From assembly GCF_030160235.1 (NCBI RefSeq), contig NZ_BSNY01000055.1, positions 1 through 64,000 on the forward strand: a DNA stretch of 64,000 nucleotides, read 5' to 3'. The translations under genes were made by a program, and so were the position numbers. Origin of the DNA: Mesorhizobium huakuii (lineage in GTDB: Bacteria > Pseudomonadota > Alphaproteobacteria > Rhizobiales > Rhizobiaceae). This document shows, piece by piece, positions 1-12,796 of the stretch. Position 1 is the first letter of the stretch, and every line of letters starts with the position of its first letter. The notes beneath the pieces were generated by a model. It was given only the letters and a program-made list of their open reading frames with translations, ran no database searches and was not told the DNA's origin.

Positions 1-269
1 AGGCACCGGCGCCGGCCGCCGCACCCATCGTCATCGACCGCACCGCACCCATGCTGCTCAGCGACCCGGCGCTCGACGGCGGCACCGAGCTGCTCGGCGC
101 CGCCCCGCCGGCAAACGCCAATCCGGCTCTTCCCGGCGAAAAACTGGTGATCGAAGGCAAGGCGCCGGAGGCCTCGCCCGGACGCGCCGACGATTTCTCC
201 TGGCCGCCGAAGGCGGAGCCGCCTGCGACAGCCGCGGCGACCGACACGACGACGGCGATCACCCCTTAA
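1..269 (+). CDS. C-terminal tail of an unidentified Ala/Pro-rich protein (partial)
   Basis: The reading frame is open from base 3, the left edge of the window, to a TAA at 267-269, so this is the 3' end of a gene that starts outside. About 88 residues are visible. They are rich in Ala, Pro, Thr and Glu, with no recognisable catalytic motif, membrane segment or fold signature, and look like a low-complexity disordered tail. The ATG at 51 is more likely an internal methionine than a start. The gene converges on gltD. I do not recognise the family and assign no function. Confidence 0.5.
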   Translation, partial: APAPAAAPIVIDRTAPMLLSDPALDGGTELLGAAPPANANPALPGEKLVIEGKAPEASPGRADDFSWPPKAEPPATAAATDTTTAITP

Positions 270-340
270 TCACTGAACTCTTGAGACCGTTTCGAAACTC
301 GCTCCTGAGATGGCCGCAGGAGTAGAGTCTCCAAACGGGC

Positions 341-1795
341 TCAGCGAGGAAGGACGCTCGACCCCATCAATGCCTCGTCGATCGAGCGCGCCGCCTGGCG
401 GCCTTCGCGGATCGCCCAGACGACCAGCGACTGGCCGCGGCGCACATCGCCCGCCGCATAGAGCCGGTCGACACTGGTCTTGTAGTCGCGGTCATTGGCC
501 TCGACATTCCGGGAGCGGCGGCTGTCGGTGACGATCTTCATCTCGCCCTCGAGTTCCTTCGCCACGCCAACCATCGCCGGTCCGGCAAAGCCGATGGCAA
601 TGAAAGCGAGATCGGCGCGGATGACGAATTCGGTGCCTGATATCGGCTTGCGCTTCTCGTCGACCTCGCAGCATTTGACGCCGGTCAGCTGGCCGTCCTC
701 ACCGATGAATTCGAGCGTCGCCACCTGGAATTCCCGCTCGGCGCCCTCGGCCTGCGAGGACGAGGTGCGCATCTTGGTCGCCCAGTAGGGCCACACCGCG
801 AGCTTGTCTTCCTTTTCGGGCGGCTGCGGGCGGATGTCGAGCTGGGTGACGCGTACCGCGCCCTGGCGGAAGGCGGTGCCGACGCAGTCGGACGCGGTAT
901 CACCGCCGCCGACGACGACGACATGCTGACCGCCGGCGATGATCGGGTGCGAGGGCCATGCCACCGACTGGATCGGCTCGCCACCGACGCGGCGGTTCTG
1001 CTGCACCAGATAGGGCATGGCGTCGTGCACGCCACCGAGATCGTCGCCTGGAATGTTGGCCGCGCGCGGCGTCTCCGAGCCGCCGCAATAGAGCACGGCA
1101 TCATGTTCGGCGAGCAGTTCGGCAACGGGCTTGTCGACACCGACATTGACGCCGCAATGGAAGGTCACGCCCTCGCCCTGCATCTGTTCGATGCGCCGGT
1201 CGATATAGTGCTTCTCGATCTTGAAGTCGGGAATGCCGTAGCGCATCAGCCCGCCCGGGCGGCTCTCGCGCTCATAGACATGGACGTCGTGGCCGGCGCG
1301 GCCGAGCTGCTGCGCGGCGGCCATGCCGGCTGGGCCGGAGCCGATGATGGCGACCCGCTTGCCGGTCTTCTTCTCCGGCGGATAGGGCCGGATATGGCCG
1401 GTCTCGTAGGCCTTGTCGGCGATCGCCTGTTCCACCGTCTTGATGGCGACCGGAATGTCCTCGAGGTTCAGCGTGCAGGCTTCCTCGCAGGGCGCGGGAC
1501 AGATGCGGCCGGTGAACTCCGGGAAATTGTTGGTCGAATGCAGGTTGCGGATCGCGTTGTCCCAGTCCCTGTTGTAGACGAGGTCGTTCCAGTCCGGGAT
1601 CTGGTTGTGGATCGGGCAGCCGGTAGGCCCGTGACAGAACGGAATGCCGCAATCCATGCAGCGCGCGGCCTGTTTCTCGACCTCCTTGTCCGACATCGGC
1701 AGCGTGAACTCGCGGAAATGCCGGATGCGGTCGGAGGCCGGCTGGTACTTGTGCACCTGCCGGTCGATTTCGAGAAAGCCTGTTACCTTGCCCAT
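341..1795 (-). CDS. gltD: Glutamate synthase (NADPH) small subunit
   Basis: This is the beta subunit of glutamate synthase. It oxidises NADPH on FAD and passes electrons through iron-sulfur centres to GltB, completing glutamine + 2-oxoglutarate -> 2 glutamate. The N-terminal cysteine clusters are visible (C46, C49, C54 and C60, then C99, C103 and C107), followed by the FAD Rossmann motif GSGPAGM near residue 152 and the NADPH motif [12 protein letters not shown] near residue 290. The start at 1795 ([10 protein letters not shown]) gives 484 residues, a typical GltD length, and has AGGA about 9 bases upstream. A 14-codon upstream extension is open but lacks a ribosome site. It lies downstream of gltB on the same strand with a gap of about 143 bases, so co-transcription is likely. 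Confidence 0.96.
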   Translation of the reverse strand: MGKVTGFLEIDRQVHKYQPASDRIRHFREFTLPMSDKEVEKQAARCMDCGIPFCHGPTGCPIHNQIPDWNDLVYNRDWDNAIRNLHSTNNFPEFTGRICPAPCEEACTLNLEDIPVAIKTVEQAIADKAYETGHIRPYPPEKKTGKRVAIIGSGPAGMAAAQQLGRAGHDVHVYERESRPGGLMRYGIPDFKIEKHYIDRRIEQMQGEGVTFHCGVNVGVDKPVAELLAEHDAVLYCGGSETPRAANIPGDDLGGVHDAMPYLVQQNRRVGGEPIQSVAWPSHPIIAGGQHVVVVGGGDTASDCVGTAFRQGAVRVTQLDIRPQPPEKEDKLAVWPYWATKMRTSSSQAEGAEREFQVATLEFIGEDGQLTGVKCCEVDEKRKPISGTEFVIRADLAFIAIGFAGPAMVGVAKELEGEMKIVTDSRRSRNVEANDRDYKTSVDRLYAAGDVRRGQSLVVWAIREGRQAARSIDEALMGSSVLPR

Positions 1796-1938
1796 AGTCC
1801 AGTTCCTGCTGTCCAGATGGTGCGGTTTTCGCCGCACCCGTTAACCTCTTGAGGCAGCCATGGCAACCTTGCGCCCGAGGTCAAACTGTCGATGAAAGGG
1901 GCCGGGAAGCCTGGGCTCCCCGGCAATTCTCTTAAAAT

Positions 1939-6669
<4,731 letters not shown>

Positions 6670-7163
6670 TGTCCTGTCCTCCGTTCCAGCCCTTCAGGCG
6701 CTGGTTTGCCTCGGCAAGCGCTTGGCTCACCCTGATCCTTGCGGCACGTCTTGCGAAATCCTTGCCGAACCAGGCGGCTTTCCGCATGGTTCGCGTCTGG
6801 TATCGTACAGGCCAGAGTCTGGCCGTCCACCTGTCGCTCGCAGCAACAGCCGGAGAGGCCAATATGTTACGCCAATCCAGCCTGTTTTGTGCGACAAAAT
6901 AAGACAGCACTACTGTCCTAAATTTTTATGGCAGAATTCCCCGACGCACACAAGACCGATTCACAAAAAACTTGAGCCTTCCGCGACATAAAATTACGTG
7001 ATGTTGAGAGAAAACGTAAGCTTCAGTCGCCGATCCCTGCCCTGCCGGCTTGGCTGGCTTTAACGGTTTTCCGGCGTCTGGCTCTTGCGGTTGGCGCGCG
7101 GAACCGTTCAACTCCGGGCTGATTTTCCCCAAAACCCGATCTTCCCCAGACATAGGCAGATGC
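6670..7163. other. Intergenic region upstream of gltB and the threonine aldolase gene
   Basis: This 494-base gap separates the divergent starts of gltB (minus) and the threonine aldolase gene (plus), so it should hold both promoters. I see no credible gene in it; the open frames here are short and codon-atypical. The middle part (about 6880-6970) is much more AT-rich than its surroundings and carries two close inverted repeats, listed separately. I could not identify convincing -35/-10 hexamers for either gene. Confidence 0.5.
6885..6917. promoter_or_regulatory. Tandem inverted repeats in the gltB upstream region
   Basis: Two short dyads sit side by side in the AT-rich part of the region. 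TTTTGT-GCG-ACAAAA occupies 6885-6899 and GACAG-CACTA-CTGTC occupies 6903-6917. They lie about 220-250 bases upstream of the gltB start and about the same distance from the threonine aldolase start. Their symmetry and AT-rich setting fit a transcription-factor site, but no regulator can be named from sequence alone. Confidence 0.35.
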
Positions 7164-8216
7164 ATGTTCTTCGCTTCCGACAATTGGGCAGGCGCCCATC
7201 CCAATATCGTTGCCGGCCTGTCGGCCGCGGCCGGCGGCTTTGCCACCGCCTATGGCGACAGCGCGCTCGACCAGGCGGTCTACCAGCGTTTCAATGAGAT
7301 TTTCGAGCGCGAGGTCGCGGTGTTCTTCGTGGCGACCGGCACCGCAGCCAACGCGCTGTCGCTGACCACCTTCAACAAACCCGGCGGCATTTCCTTCGCG
7401 CACCGCGAATCGCATGTCATCGAAGACGAATGCGGTGCGCCGGAATATTTTTCCGGCGGCGCGCGCCTGCACGCCGTCGACGGCGCACTGGGCAAGATCG
7501 ACCCGCACAATCTGGAGCGGACCATCGGCCGCTTCGCGCCCGAAATCGTCCACTGGGGGCGGCCGATGGCGGTTTCGATCACCCAGTCGACCGAGGTTGG
7601 CACCATCTACGGCCTGAACGAGATCGAGACGATTTCGGCCATCGCCAAACGGCATTCCGTGCCGCTGCACATGGATGGCGCCCGCTTTGCCAATGCGCTG
7701 GTCGCGCTCGACACGACGCCGGCCGAAATGACCTGGAGGCGCGGTGTCGACATCCTGTCCTTCGGCGGCACCAAGAATGGCTGCTGGTGCGCCGAGGCGA
7801 TCGTGCTGTTCGACCTCGACCGCGCCAAGGAACTGGCCTTCCTGCGCAAGCGCGCCGCCCAGCTGTTTTCGAAGTCGCGCTTCGTCGCGGCACAGTTCGA
7901 AGCCTATTTCAAGGACGGCCAGTGGCTCGACACCGCGCGCCACGCCAACGCCATGGCCGCGCGCCTTGCCGCGGCGATCGAGGATTCGGCGCATGCGAAG
8001 CTGGCCTGGCTGCCGCAGGCCAACGAGGTGTTCGCCGTGATCAAGAAGGCCGAAGCCGAGAGACTGCAGGCGGCGGGCGCCGCCTTCTACGATTGGCACA
8101 AGCCGCACGGCTTTGACGGCCACATCGGCGAGGACGAACTGCTCTACCGCTTCGTCACCAGCTTCGCCACGACGGCCGATGAGGTCGACCGCTTTGGCCA
8201 GCTGATCACCGGATAA
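7164..8216 (+). CDS. ltaE: Low-specificity L-threonine aldolase family (PLP-dependent)
   Basis: A 350-residue fold-type I PLP enzyme of the beta-eliminating lyase/threonine aldolase family. It is expected to cleave threonine or allo-threonine to glycine and acetaldehyde. The PLP Schiff-base lysine is K204 in SFGGTKNG, and D171 in HMDGARFANA should contact the pyridine nitrogen. The ATG at 7164 (MFFASDNWAG) was chosen because homologues begin with this phrase; 38 further upstream codons are open but look non-coding. The ribosome site is weak (AGGCAG). It is a single gene ending in a strong bidirectional hairpin. Some relatives act on phenylserine or other beta-hydroxy amino acids, so the exact substrate is open. 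Confidence 0.88.
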   Translation: MFFASDNWAGAHPNIVAGLSAAAGGFATAYGDSALDQAVYQRFNEIFEREVAVFFVATGTAANALSLTTFNKPGGISFAHRESHVIEDECGAPEYFSGGARLHAVDGALGKIDPHNLERTIGRFAPEIVHWGRPMAVSITQSTEVGTIYGLNEIETISAIAKRHSVPLHMDGARFANALVALDTTPAEMTWRRGVDILSFGGTKNGCWCAEAIVLFDLDRAKELAFLRKRAAQLFSKSRFVAAQFEAYFKDGQWLDTARHANAMAARLAAAIEDSAHAKLAWLPQANEVFAVIKKAEAERLQAAGAAFYDWHKPHGFDGHIGEDELLYRFVTSFATTADEVDRFGQLITG

Positions 8217-8235
8217 TCGCCCCTCGAACAACAAA

Positions 8236-8261
8236 AAAGCGGCGCCTTTCGGCGCCGCTTT
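8236..8261. terminator. Bidirectional intrinsic terminator
   Basis: A perfect 11-bp stem AAAGCGGCGCC / GGCGCCGCTTT encloses the loop TTTC. It has an A-run on one side and T's on the other, so it can stop transcription from both strands. It lies between the convergent threonine aldolase gene (stop at 8216) and the small heat-shock gene (stop at 8298). Confidence 0.9.
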
Positions 8262-8297
8262 CGTCTCGGGAGGAGACGCTTCTATTCCTAAGCTATA

Positions 8298-8765
8298 TTA
8301 TGCAGCGGTCTTGGCCTCGATCTGCTTGGCCTTGGCCGGAGCCGAGGTGATCGCGATCTTGCGCGGCTTCAGTTCCTCGGGAATGTTGCGCTTGAGGTCG
8401 ACGAAGAGCAGGCCGTTCTTCAGCGTGGCGCCGACGACTTCAACGTGGTCGGCAAGCTGGAAGCGGCGCTCGAAGGCCCTGGAGGCAATGCCGCGATAGA
8501 GCAGCTCGGAGCCTTCGCCGTTACCCTCGTCCTTGCGCTCGCCCTTCACGGTCAGCACGTTGCGATGGGCTTCGATCGAGATTTCCTCGTCCGAGAAGCC
8601 AGCAACCGCCATGGAGATCCGGTAGGAATCCTCACCGGTGCGCTCGATATTGTAGGGCGGATAGGTCTGCGCGCCATCGGGCTGCGCAAGCGAATCCAGC
8701 ATGGTGAAGAGACGGTCGAAGCCGACGGTCGAACGGTAGAGCGGGGAAAAATCAACGTGACGCAT
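8298..8765 (-). CDS. Small heat-shock protein (Hsp20/IbpA family)
   Basis: A 155-residue alpha-crystallin-type chaperone that holds unfolding proteins until DnaK/ClpB refold them. The N-terminus MRHVDFSPLYRSTVGFDRLF is typical of class A rhizobial/IbpA proteins. The alpha-crystallin domain (about residues 36-130) includes the conserved VKNGLL-like phrase ATLKNGLLFVDL, and an Ala/Lys-rich tail follows. The start at 8765 is fixed by an AGGAGAAC ribosome site just upstream; a longer frame to 8894 has no such site and would run through the leader. The leader carries a heat-shock promoter and a thermometer hairpin that hides the ribosome site (separate entries). Confidence 0.95.
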   Translation of the reverse strand: MRHVDFSPLYRSTVGFDRLFTMLDSLAQPDGAQTYPPYNIERTGEDSYRISMAVAGFSDEEISIEAHRNVLTVKGERKDEGNGEGSELLYRGIASRAFERRFQLADHVEVVGATLKNGLLFVDLKRNIPEELKPRKIAITSAPAKAKQIEAKTAA

Positions 8766-8769
8766 GAGG

Positions 8770-8865
8770 TGTTCTCCTGTTGAGCAACATGGTTTGCGTA
8801 TGGCCGGTGCGAAACCCGTAAGCGGCGTTTCGGGAGGACCAGCGGCCCCGACATTGGCGGCCGCA
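8770..8865 (-). promoter_or_regulatory. ROSE-like RNA thermometer in the small heat-shock leader
   Basis: In the minus-strand leader the phrase TTGCT (within TGTTGCTCAAC) lies four bases before AGGAG, the Shine-Dalgarno of the heat-shock gene. Pairing gives U-A, C-G, G.G, U-A and U.G, the arrangement with an internal G-G pair that defines the 3' hairpin of rhizobial ROSE elements. Upstream, the CGAAAC (8827-8832) / GTTTCG (8810-8815) stem supplies another hairpin. The leader is about 100 bases from the predicted start site, the usual ROSE size. The seen part is the TTGCT/AGGAG pairing; temperature control is inferred from the family. Confidence 0.7.
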
Positions 8866-8871
8866 TTCCAC

Positions 8872-8900
8872 ATTTGGGGAGCGCTCGAAGGCATTTCAAG
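8872..8900 (-). promoter_or_regulatory. Sigma32 (RpoH)-type promoter of the small heat-shock gene
   Basis: On the minus strand CTTGAAA (8900-8894) is followed, after 14 bases, by CCCCAAAT (8879-8872). This closely matches the heat-shock consensus CTTGAAA / CCCCAT-T. Transcription would begin near 8865, giving a leader of about 100 bases that contains the thermometer. Confidence 0.75.
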
Positions 8901-9248
8901 ATTTCGCCGGATGGCAAAAAACGAACCGCCTGCCCCCTTGATGAACGGCAGATGAACCGGCGCTTCGGCGCCCGTTCAGACAGCCGCCGCTAAAGTGACC
9001 TCAAGATCAAGGATTGGTGGCGCCGGATTTTGCAGAAGCGCCGCAACGAGGCCGAACCGGGTGTTAACGTCCCTTCCTCCCGGATCGACAGGGGCCGGAA
9101 GCACGCCCTCGAGCGGCTTCCGGCCTTCCCCGCTACAATCCCGGCACGACCGGGATTTGCTTTGCTTTTAGCGCATTGGCGTCTATCACCTTGACGAGGC
9201 CAGCCGCGACAGGCTGGCACCCGAGGACGCCGAGCACAAAAGCGCCGC
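8901..9248. other. Intergenic region between heat-shock promoter and hydrolase gene
   Basis: About 350 bases lie between the RpoH-type promoter and the hydrolase start. A 9-bp imperfect hairpin with a TTCG loop occurs at 8954-8977, with no T-run after it. I see no tRNA, no gene with convincing coding character, and no clear promoter for the hydrolase gene. Confidence 0.4.
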
Positions 9249-10226
9249 ATGACGGACCTTCTCCAAGACACGCCGCTTTTCCACGAAACCGAAGGCAATC
9301 CGCGGCCGGAAAACGCCGCCGGTGGCTTTTTCATCACGCGCGACCGCAAGAAGATCCGCTACGGCCTGTTCGCGGCGGTGGCGCGCCCGATGCGGGGCAC
9401 CGTGGTGCTGCTGTCCGGCCGCAACGAGTGCATCGAGAAATATTTCGAAACCATCCGCGACCTTGCCGCCCGCGGCTTTGGCGTCGCCACGCTCGATTGG
9501 CGCGGCCAAGGCGATTCCGACCGGCTGATCCGCGATCGCCAGCGCGGCTATGTCAGGTCCTTCCGCGACTACACGGCCGATCTGGAGCAGTTCTTCGAGG
9601 GGATCGTGCTGCCCGATTGCCGCGGGCCGTATTACATCCTCGCCCATTCAGCCGGCGCCGTGATCGCGCTTCTTGCCGCGCCGTCCATGGTCAATCGCGT
9701 GCGGCGCATGGTGCTGATCGCGCCGTTCCTGACCCTGCCCGACCTGCCGGTCTCGATCCGGACGGTCCGCCGTATCTGTTCGGTCCTCTGCATTCTGGGC
9801 CTTGGCCGGCTCTATGCCGCCTGGGGTCCGCGGCCCAGACACACGCTGCCTTTCGAGGCCAATAAGGTAACGTCGGATCCGCGCCGCTATCGTCGCAACA
9901 CGCGCATCTACGAAGAGTATCCGCGAATGGCGCTTGGCGGTCCGACGATCCGCTGGCTGCAGGCAGCGGCAAAGGCGTCGGAAGCGGTGAGCGACCCCGA
10001 CTTCATGGCGCGGATACAGGTGCCTCTGCTGATCATCGCCGCTGGCGCCGACCAGGTCGTCTCGACCAGGGCGGTCGAGGCCTACGCCAGAAGCCTGAGG
10101 CTCGGCTCGCTGCTGATGATCGACGGCTCCAAGCACGAGATCCTGCAGGAGGTCGACCTCTACCGCGAACAATTCCTTGCCGCCTTCGACGCCTTCATTC
10201 CTGGCTCGGACGATCCGACGGCCTGA
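9249..10226 (+). CDS. Alpha/beta hydrolase, lysophospholipase/monoacylglycerol lipase type
   Basis: A 325-residue cytoplasmic serine hydrolase of the hydrolase_4 (PldB-like) group. The nucleophile elbow reads LAHSAGA with S134, where the usual first glycine is alanine. The acid is probably the Asp in AAGADQVV (near residue 259) and the base the His in GSKHEIL (near 288). The strand phrase TLDWRGQGDSDR near 82-92 is characteristic of monoglyceride/lysophospholipid hydrolases. There is no signal peptide. No strong ribosome site precedes the ATG, so the start is moderately certain. It stands alone, so the substrate cannot be deduced from neighbours. Confidence 0.85.
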   Translation: MTDLLQDTPLFHETEGNPRPENAAGGFFITRDRKKIRYGLFAAVARPMRGTVVLLSGRNECIEKYFETIRDLAARGFGVATLDWRGQGDSDRLIRDRQRGYVRSFRDYTADLEQFFEGIVLPDCRGPYYILAHSAGAVIALLAAPSMVNRVRRMVLIAPFLTLPDLPVSIRTVRRICSVLCILGLGRLYAAWGPRPRHTLPFEANKVTSDPRRYRRNTRIYEEYPRMALGGPTIRWLQAAAKASEAVSDPDFMARIQVPLLIIAAGADQVVSTRAVEAYARSLRLGSLLMIDGSKHEILQEVDLYREQFLAAFDAFIPGSDDPTA

Positions 10227-10392
10227 CCGGCACCGCGGTTCCTTCGAAGGCTGGCATAGCTGACATACCGTTGTCAGGATAATTGGCCAGCCGCCCCTCG
10301 CGGCGGGCAAACCGCTAAAGATTATGACAGCCCGCCCCCACCCCGAAATGCTCATCTCAATGCGTCGAATTGAAAGCCATGGAGATGAGATC

Positions 10393-10548
10393 ATGACCGA
10401 GAAAACCTGCGCCGCCTGCGATTGCCAGCTGGATGCCAACCCGATCCGCGTCAAGGTCGGCGGCAAGACCGTCGAGGTCTGCTGCGAGGAATGCGCGACG
10501 GCGCTGAACGAGGCCGGCGCCTCGGCGGCCGGCGTGAGCGAGGAATGA
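10393..10548 (+). CDS. Small Cys-rich metal-binding-like protein
   Basis: A 51-residue protein (MTEKTCAACDCQ...) with cysteines arranged C-x2-C-x-C, then about 20 residues later C-C-x2-C. This resembles a single TRASH/YHS-type treble-clef metal site. No membrane segment or signal is visible. The ATG at 10393 has GGAGATGAG just upstream; the frame opens 23 codons earlier but without such support. The next small gene follows after three bases, so the two are probably one transcript. The function is unknown; metal sensing or metallochaperoning is a guess from the cysteine pattern. Confidence 0.7.
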   Translation: MTEKTCAACDCQLDANPIRVKVGGKTVEVCCEECATALNEAGASAAGVSEE

Positions 10549-10551
10549 GCC

Positions 10552-10797
10552 ATGCGCACCGATCACGCAGCGGCACAACGCCTGGCTGGCCAGGCCCAGG
10601 TGCCGCCAGTCCACACCGTAACCACCCTGCACGCCTTGCACGCCCAATGCATCGCGGCGGCGAGATGGCTCGCCCGCCAGATGGAGAAGCGCCGAAGCCG
10701 GCTTGCCTTGCTGGAAATGACCGACGAACAGCTCAAGGACATCGGTCTGTCACGCGGCCAAGCCTATTCGGAGTTCAGGCGCCGCTCATGGGATTGA
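10552..10797 (+). CDS. DUF1127 (YjiS-like) small protein
   Basis: An 81-residue protein whose last 40 residues match DUF1127: an Arg-rich helix, then LLEMTDEQLKDIGLSRGQA and a basic end (EFRRRSWD). Small arginine-rich DUF1127 proteins are widespread in Rhizobiales. In Agrobacterium they have been linked to phosphate and carbon metabolism and RNA turnover, but this member's role is unknown. The N-terminal 40 residues are an Ala/His-rich extension. It follows the Cys-rich gene by 3 bases in a likely two-gene unit. Confidence 0.8.
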   Translation: MRTDHAAAQRLAGQAQVPPVHTVTTLHALHAQCIAAARWLARQMEKRRSRLALLEMTDEQLKDIGLSRGQAYSEFRRRSWD

Positions 10798-10890
10798 GCA
10801 GCCCCAGCGAGAAAGTCTCCTGACAAGATTGGGCAGGCCGCTTGCCTAAAGTGCCCATCGCAATGCCGGAATCAGTTTCCGGCACGAGGG

Positions 10891-11736
10891 ATGAGCGCAA
10901 CGGCCATGTCGCAATTCAAGGTTCAGCTCCTTCTGGACACCGGCACTGTCAGGGTGCGGGATGTCGTCTGCAGCGGCGAATGCCGTCACAGGAGCGATGA
11001 GGAGTGCACGTCGGCGACGCATCTGGTGTTTGCCTATCGCGGCATCTTTGTGCGTCATGTCGGCCGCAATGATGCGGTCGCGGAAGCCAATCAGTTGCTT
11101 TTCTTCAATGAGGCCGAGACCTACCAGGTCAGCCATCCAATTGAGGGCGGCGACGCCTGCCTCGACCTCGTCATCGAGGAAGGCCACTTGCGGGAACTGG
11201 CGCCGCAGGAGCAGTTGCGCGCCAGCGGCGTCCTGGCGTTTCGCCGCCAGCGCCGGCGCATCGATCCGCGCGCGCAGGCCTTGGTGGCGCTGTTGCGCCA
11301 CAGCCTGAGCCGCAATGTCGCCGAAACGCTGGAGGCCGAGACGCTGGCGCTAACGCTGGTGCGGCGCTCGCTCGGCGAGCGCACTTCGCACGTCGCGGGC
11401 GCCAGCCCCGGACGGCAGAAGCTGGTCGACCGCGCCAAGCTGGTGCTGGCGTCGGATCTGTCGCGGCGCTGGACGCTGGCCGAGATTGCCGCCGAGGTCG
11501 GAGTCTCACCGGTCTATCTGACGCAAATATTCCAGCAGGTCGAGGCCATCCCGCTCTATCGCTATCATCTGCGCCTGCGGCTGGCGCGCGCGCTCGACCT
11601 GCTTGGCCGCTACGACAATCTGACCGCTTTGGGCATGGACCTCGGCTTTTCCAGCCACAGCCATTTCAGCGCGTCGTTCAGACAGGCCTATGGACGCACA
11701 CCGGCGGAATTCCAGCGCTCGATCAGATCGCGCTGA
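10891..11736 (+). CDS. AraC-family transcriptional regulator
   Basis: A 281-residue regulator. Residues about 1-165 form a cupin-like sensing domain (HLVFAYRGIFVRHVGRND, FFNEAETYQVSHP). Residues about 175-278 form the double helix-turn-helix, including WTLAEIAAEVGVSPVYLTQIFQ and LGFSSHSHFSASFRQAYGRTPAEF. The sensing domain has several cysteines (SGECRHRSDEEC), which could be functional. Two starts are possible, ATG at 10891 and ATG at 10906 (MSQFKVQLL). A GAGGG stretch overlaps the first and is about 15 bases from the second. Neighbours are unrelated, so the target genes are unknown. Confidence 0.9.
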   Translation: MSATAMSQFKVQLLLDTGTVRVRDVVCSGECRHRSDEECTSATHLVFAYRGIFVRHVGRNDAVAEANQLLFFNEAETYQVSHPIEGGDACLDLVIEEGHLRELAPQEQLRASGVLAFRRQRRRIDPRAQALVALLRHSLSRNVAETLEAETLALTLVRRSLGERTSHVAGASPGRQKLVDRAKLVLASDLSRRWTLAEIAAEVGVSPVYLTQIFQQVEAIPLYRYHLRLRLARALDLLGRYDNLTALGMDLGFSSHSHFSASFRQAYGRTPAEFQRSIRSR

Positions 11737-11766
11737 AGCAACGGCTTCAAAGAAAGCGCGGAGATA

Positions 11767-12555
11767 TCAGCCGCGAAGGGCAGCCATGGCCGCCGCGTGA
11801 AGCTCCGGCGTCGCCGCCGCTAGCACATCGCCGCCCTTTTCCGCCGGTCCGCCATCGAAGGTGGTGACGACGCCGCCCGCCTTCTCGATGATCGGGATCA
11901 GCGCCACGATGTCGTAGGGTTTCAGGCCGGGATCGGCGACGATGTCGACGCTCCCCGAGGCGATCATGGCGAAGGCATAGCAATCGGCGCCGTAGCGGGC
12001 CAGCTGCACCTGTTTCTCGAACGCGTCATAGCGCGTGCGCGCCTCGCCCTTGAACAGTGCCGGCGTGGTGGTGAACAGCGTCGCCTCGTCGAGCCTTGTC
12101 GTCTTGCGGGTCGAAAGCTTGCGCGGACCGCCCGGCCCCTCATAGTGCGAGCCCGAGGCGTTGGCGTAGAACAGCTCGCCGGTGAAAGGCTGCGCCATCA
12201 TGCCGGCGACCGCGTCGCCGTCGACGGTCAGCCCGACCAGCGTCCCCCACACCGGCAGGCCGGAGATGAAGGCGCGCGTGCCGTCGATCGGATCGATCAC
12301 CCAGACATGCCGGCTGGAGGTGTTTTCGCTGCCATGCTCCTCGCCGAGAATGCCATGGTCGGGATACTGCGCCGATATCAGCGCCCGGATGGCGCGTTCG
12401 GTCTCGCGGTCGGCTTCCGTGACCGGGTCAAAACTGCCTTTTTCCTTGTTGGCGACGGCACCCTGGGCGCGAAAGCGCGGCAAGGTCTCGACCGCTGCCG
12501 CCTGCGCGATGCGGCGCATGAAATCGATGCTGATGTCCAACTGATTCTCCCGCAT
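11767..12555 (-). CDS. hisN: Histidinol-phosphatase, inositol-monophosphatase family
   Basis: A 262-residue Mg-dependent phosphatase, expected to convert histidinol phosphate to histidinol in histidine synthesis; alphaproteobacteria use this IMPase-type HisN. Metal and substrate motifs are intact: DPVTEADRE (43-51), GEEHG (71-75), WVIDPIDGTRAF (85-96), and the C-terminal GLKPYDIVALIPIIEKAGG. The PYD in place of the WD of inositol phosphatases favours HisN. The ATG at 12555 (MRENQLDISI) fits family N-termini; an upstream 14-codon extension is probably untranslated. The gene is not in a his operon. General inositol phosphatase activity is the main alternative. Confidence 0.88.
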   Translation of the reverse strand: MRENQLDISIDFMRRIAQAAAVETLPRFRAQGAVANKEKGSFDPVTEADRETERAIRALISAQYPDHGILGEEHGSENTSSRHVWVIDPIDGTRAFISGLPVWGTLVGLTVDGDAVAGMMAQPFTGELFYANASGSHYEGPGGPRKLSTRKTTRLDEATLFTTTPALFKGEARTRYDAFEKQVQLARYGADCYAFAMIASGSVDIVADPGLKPYDIVALIPIIEKAGGVVTTFDGGPAEKGGDVLAAATPELHAAAMAALRG

Positions 12556-12717
12556 TGCCGAGTGCCTCACCGGGCTCTGCCGACACTTTCCCGCCAAAAC
12601 AAGCCTGTTTATCGATTTATTCGCGGCGACATCTGTTGCCCGAATGTCACATCTGCGTCATCGAAACGCAATTTCCACATCACTCTGAATTAAAAAAGCC
12701 TGAAGATCGCTTGACAT

Positions 12718-12732
12718 TTGTGCACCGCACAA
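12718..12732. promoter_or_regulatory. Perfect dyad in the sRNA promoter
   Basis: TTGTGC-ACC-GCACAA is a perfect 6-3-6 inverted repeat filling the spacer between the -35 element (12711-12716) and the -10 position of the sRNA candidate. A protein bound here would block RNA polymerase, so this is a likely repressor site. The regulator is unknown. Confidence 0.5.
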
Positions 12733-12796
12733 TACCCTCAACCTCGGACAGGGTTTCCTGTCCATGCCCTCCTTGGGCGTTTCCTCCCTAGACTTC

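Noticed and set aside
923-1852. A 309-codon plus-strand frame opposite gltD.
   Set aside because: Antisense shadow with low-complexity composition and no ribosome site; gltD is well supported in this interval.
7023-8234. A 403-codon minus-strand frame opposite the threonine aldolase gene.
   Set aside because: It runs through the terminator, lacks domains and has the Arg/Gly/Val-rich composition of an antisense shadow.
8954-8977. Hairpin with a TTCG loop as a terminator.
   Set aside because: No T-run follows on either strand and no gene ends next to it; the stem has a mismatch.
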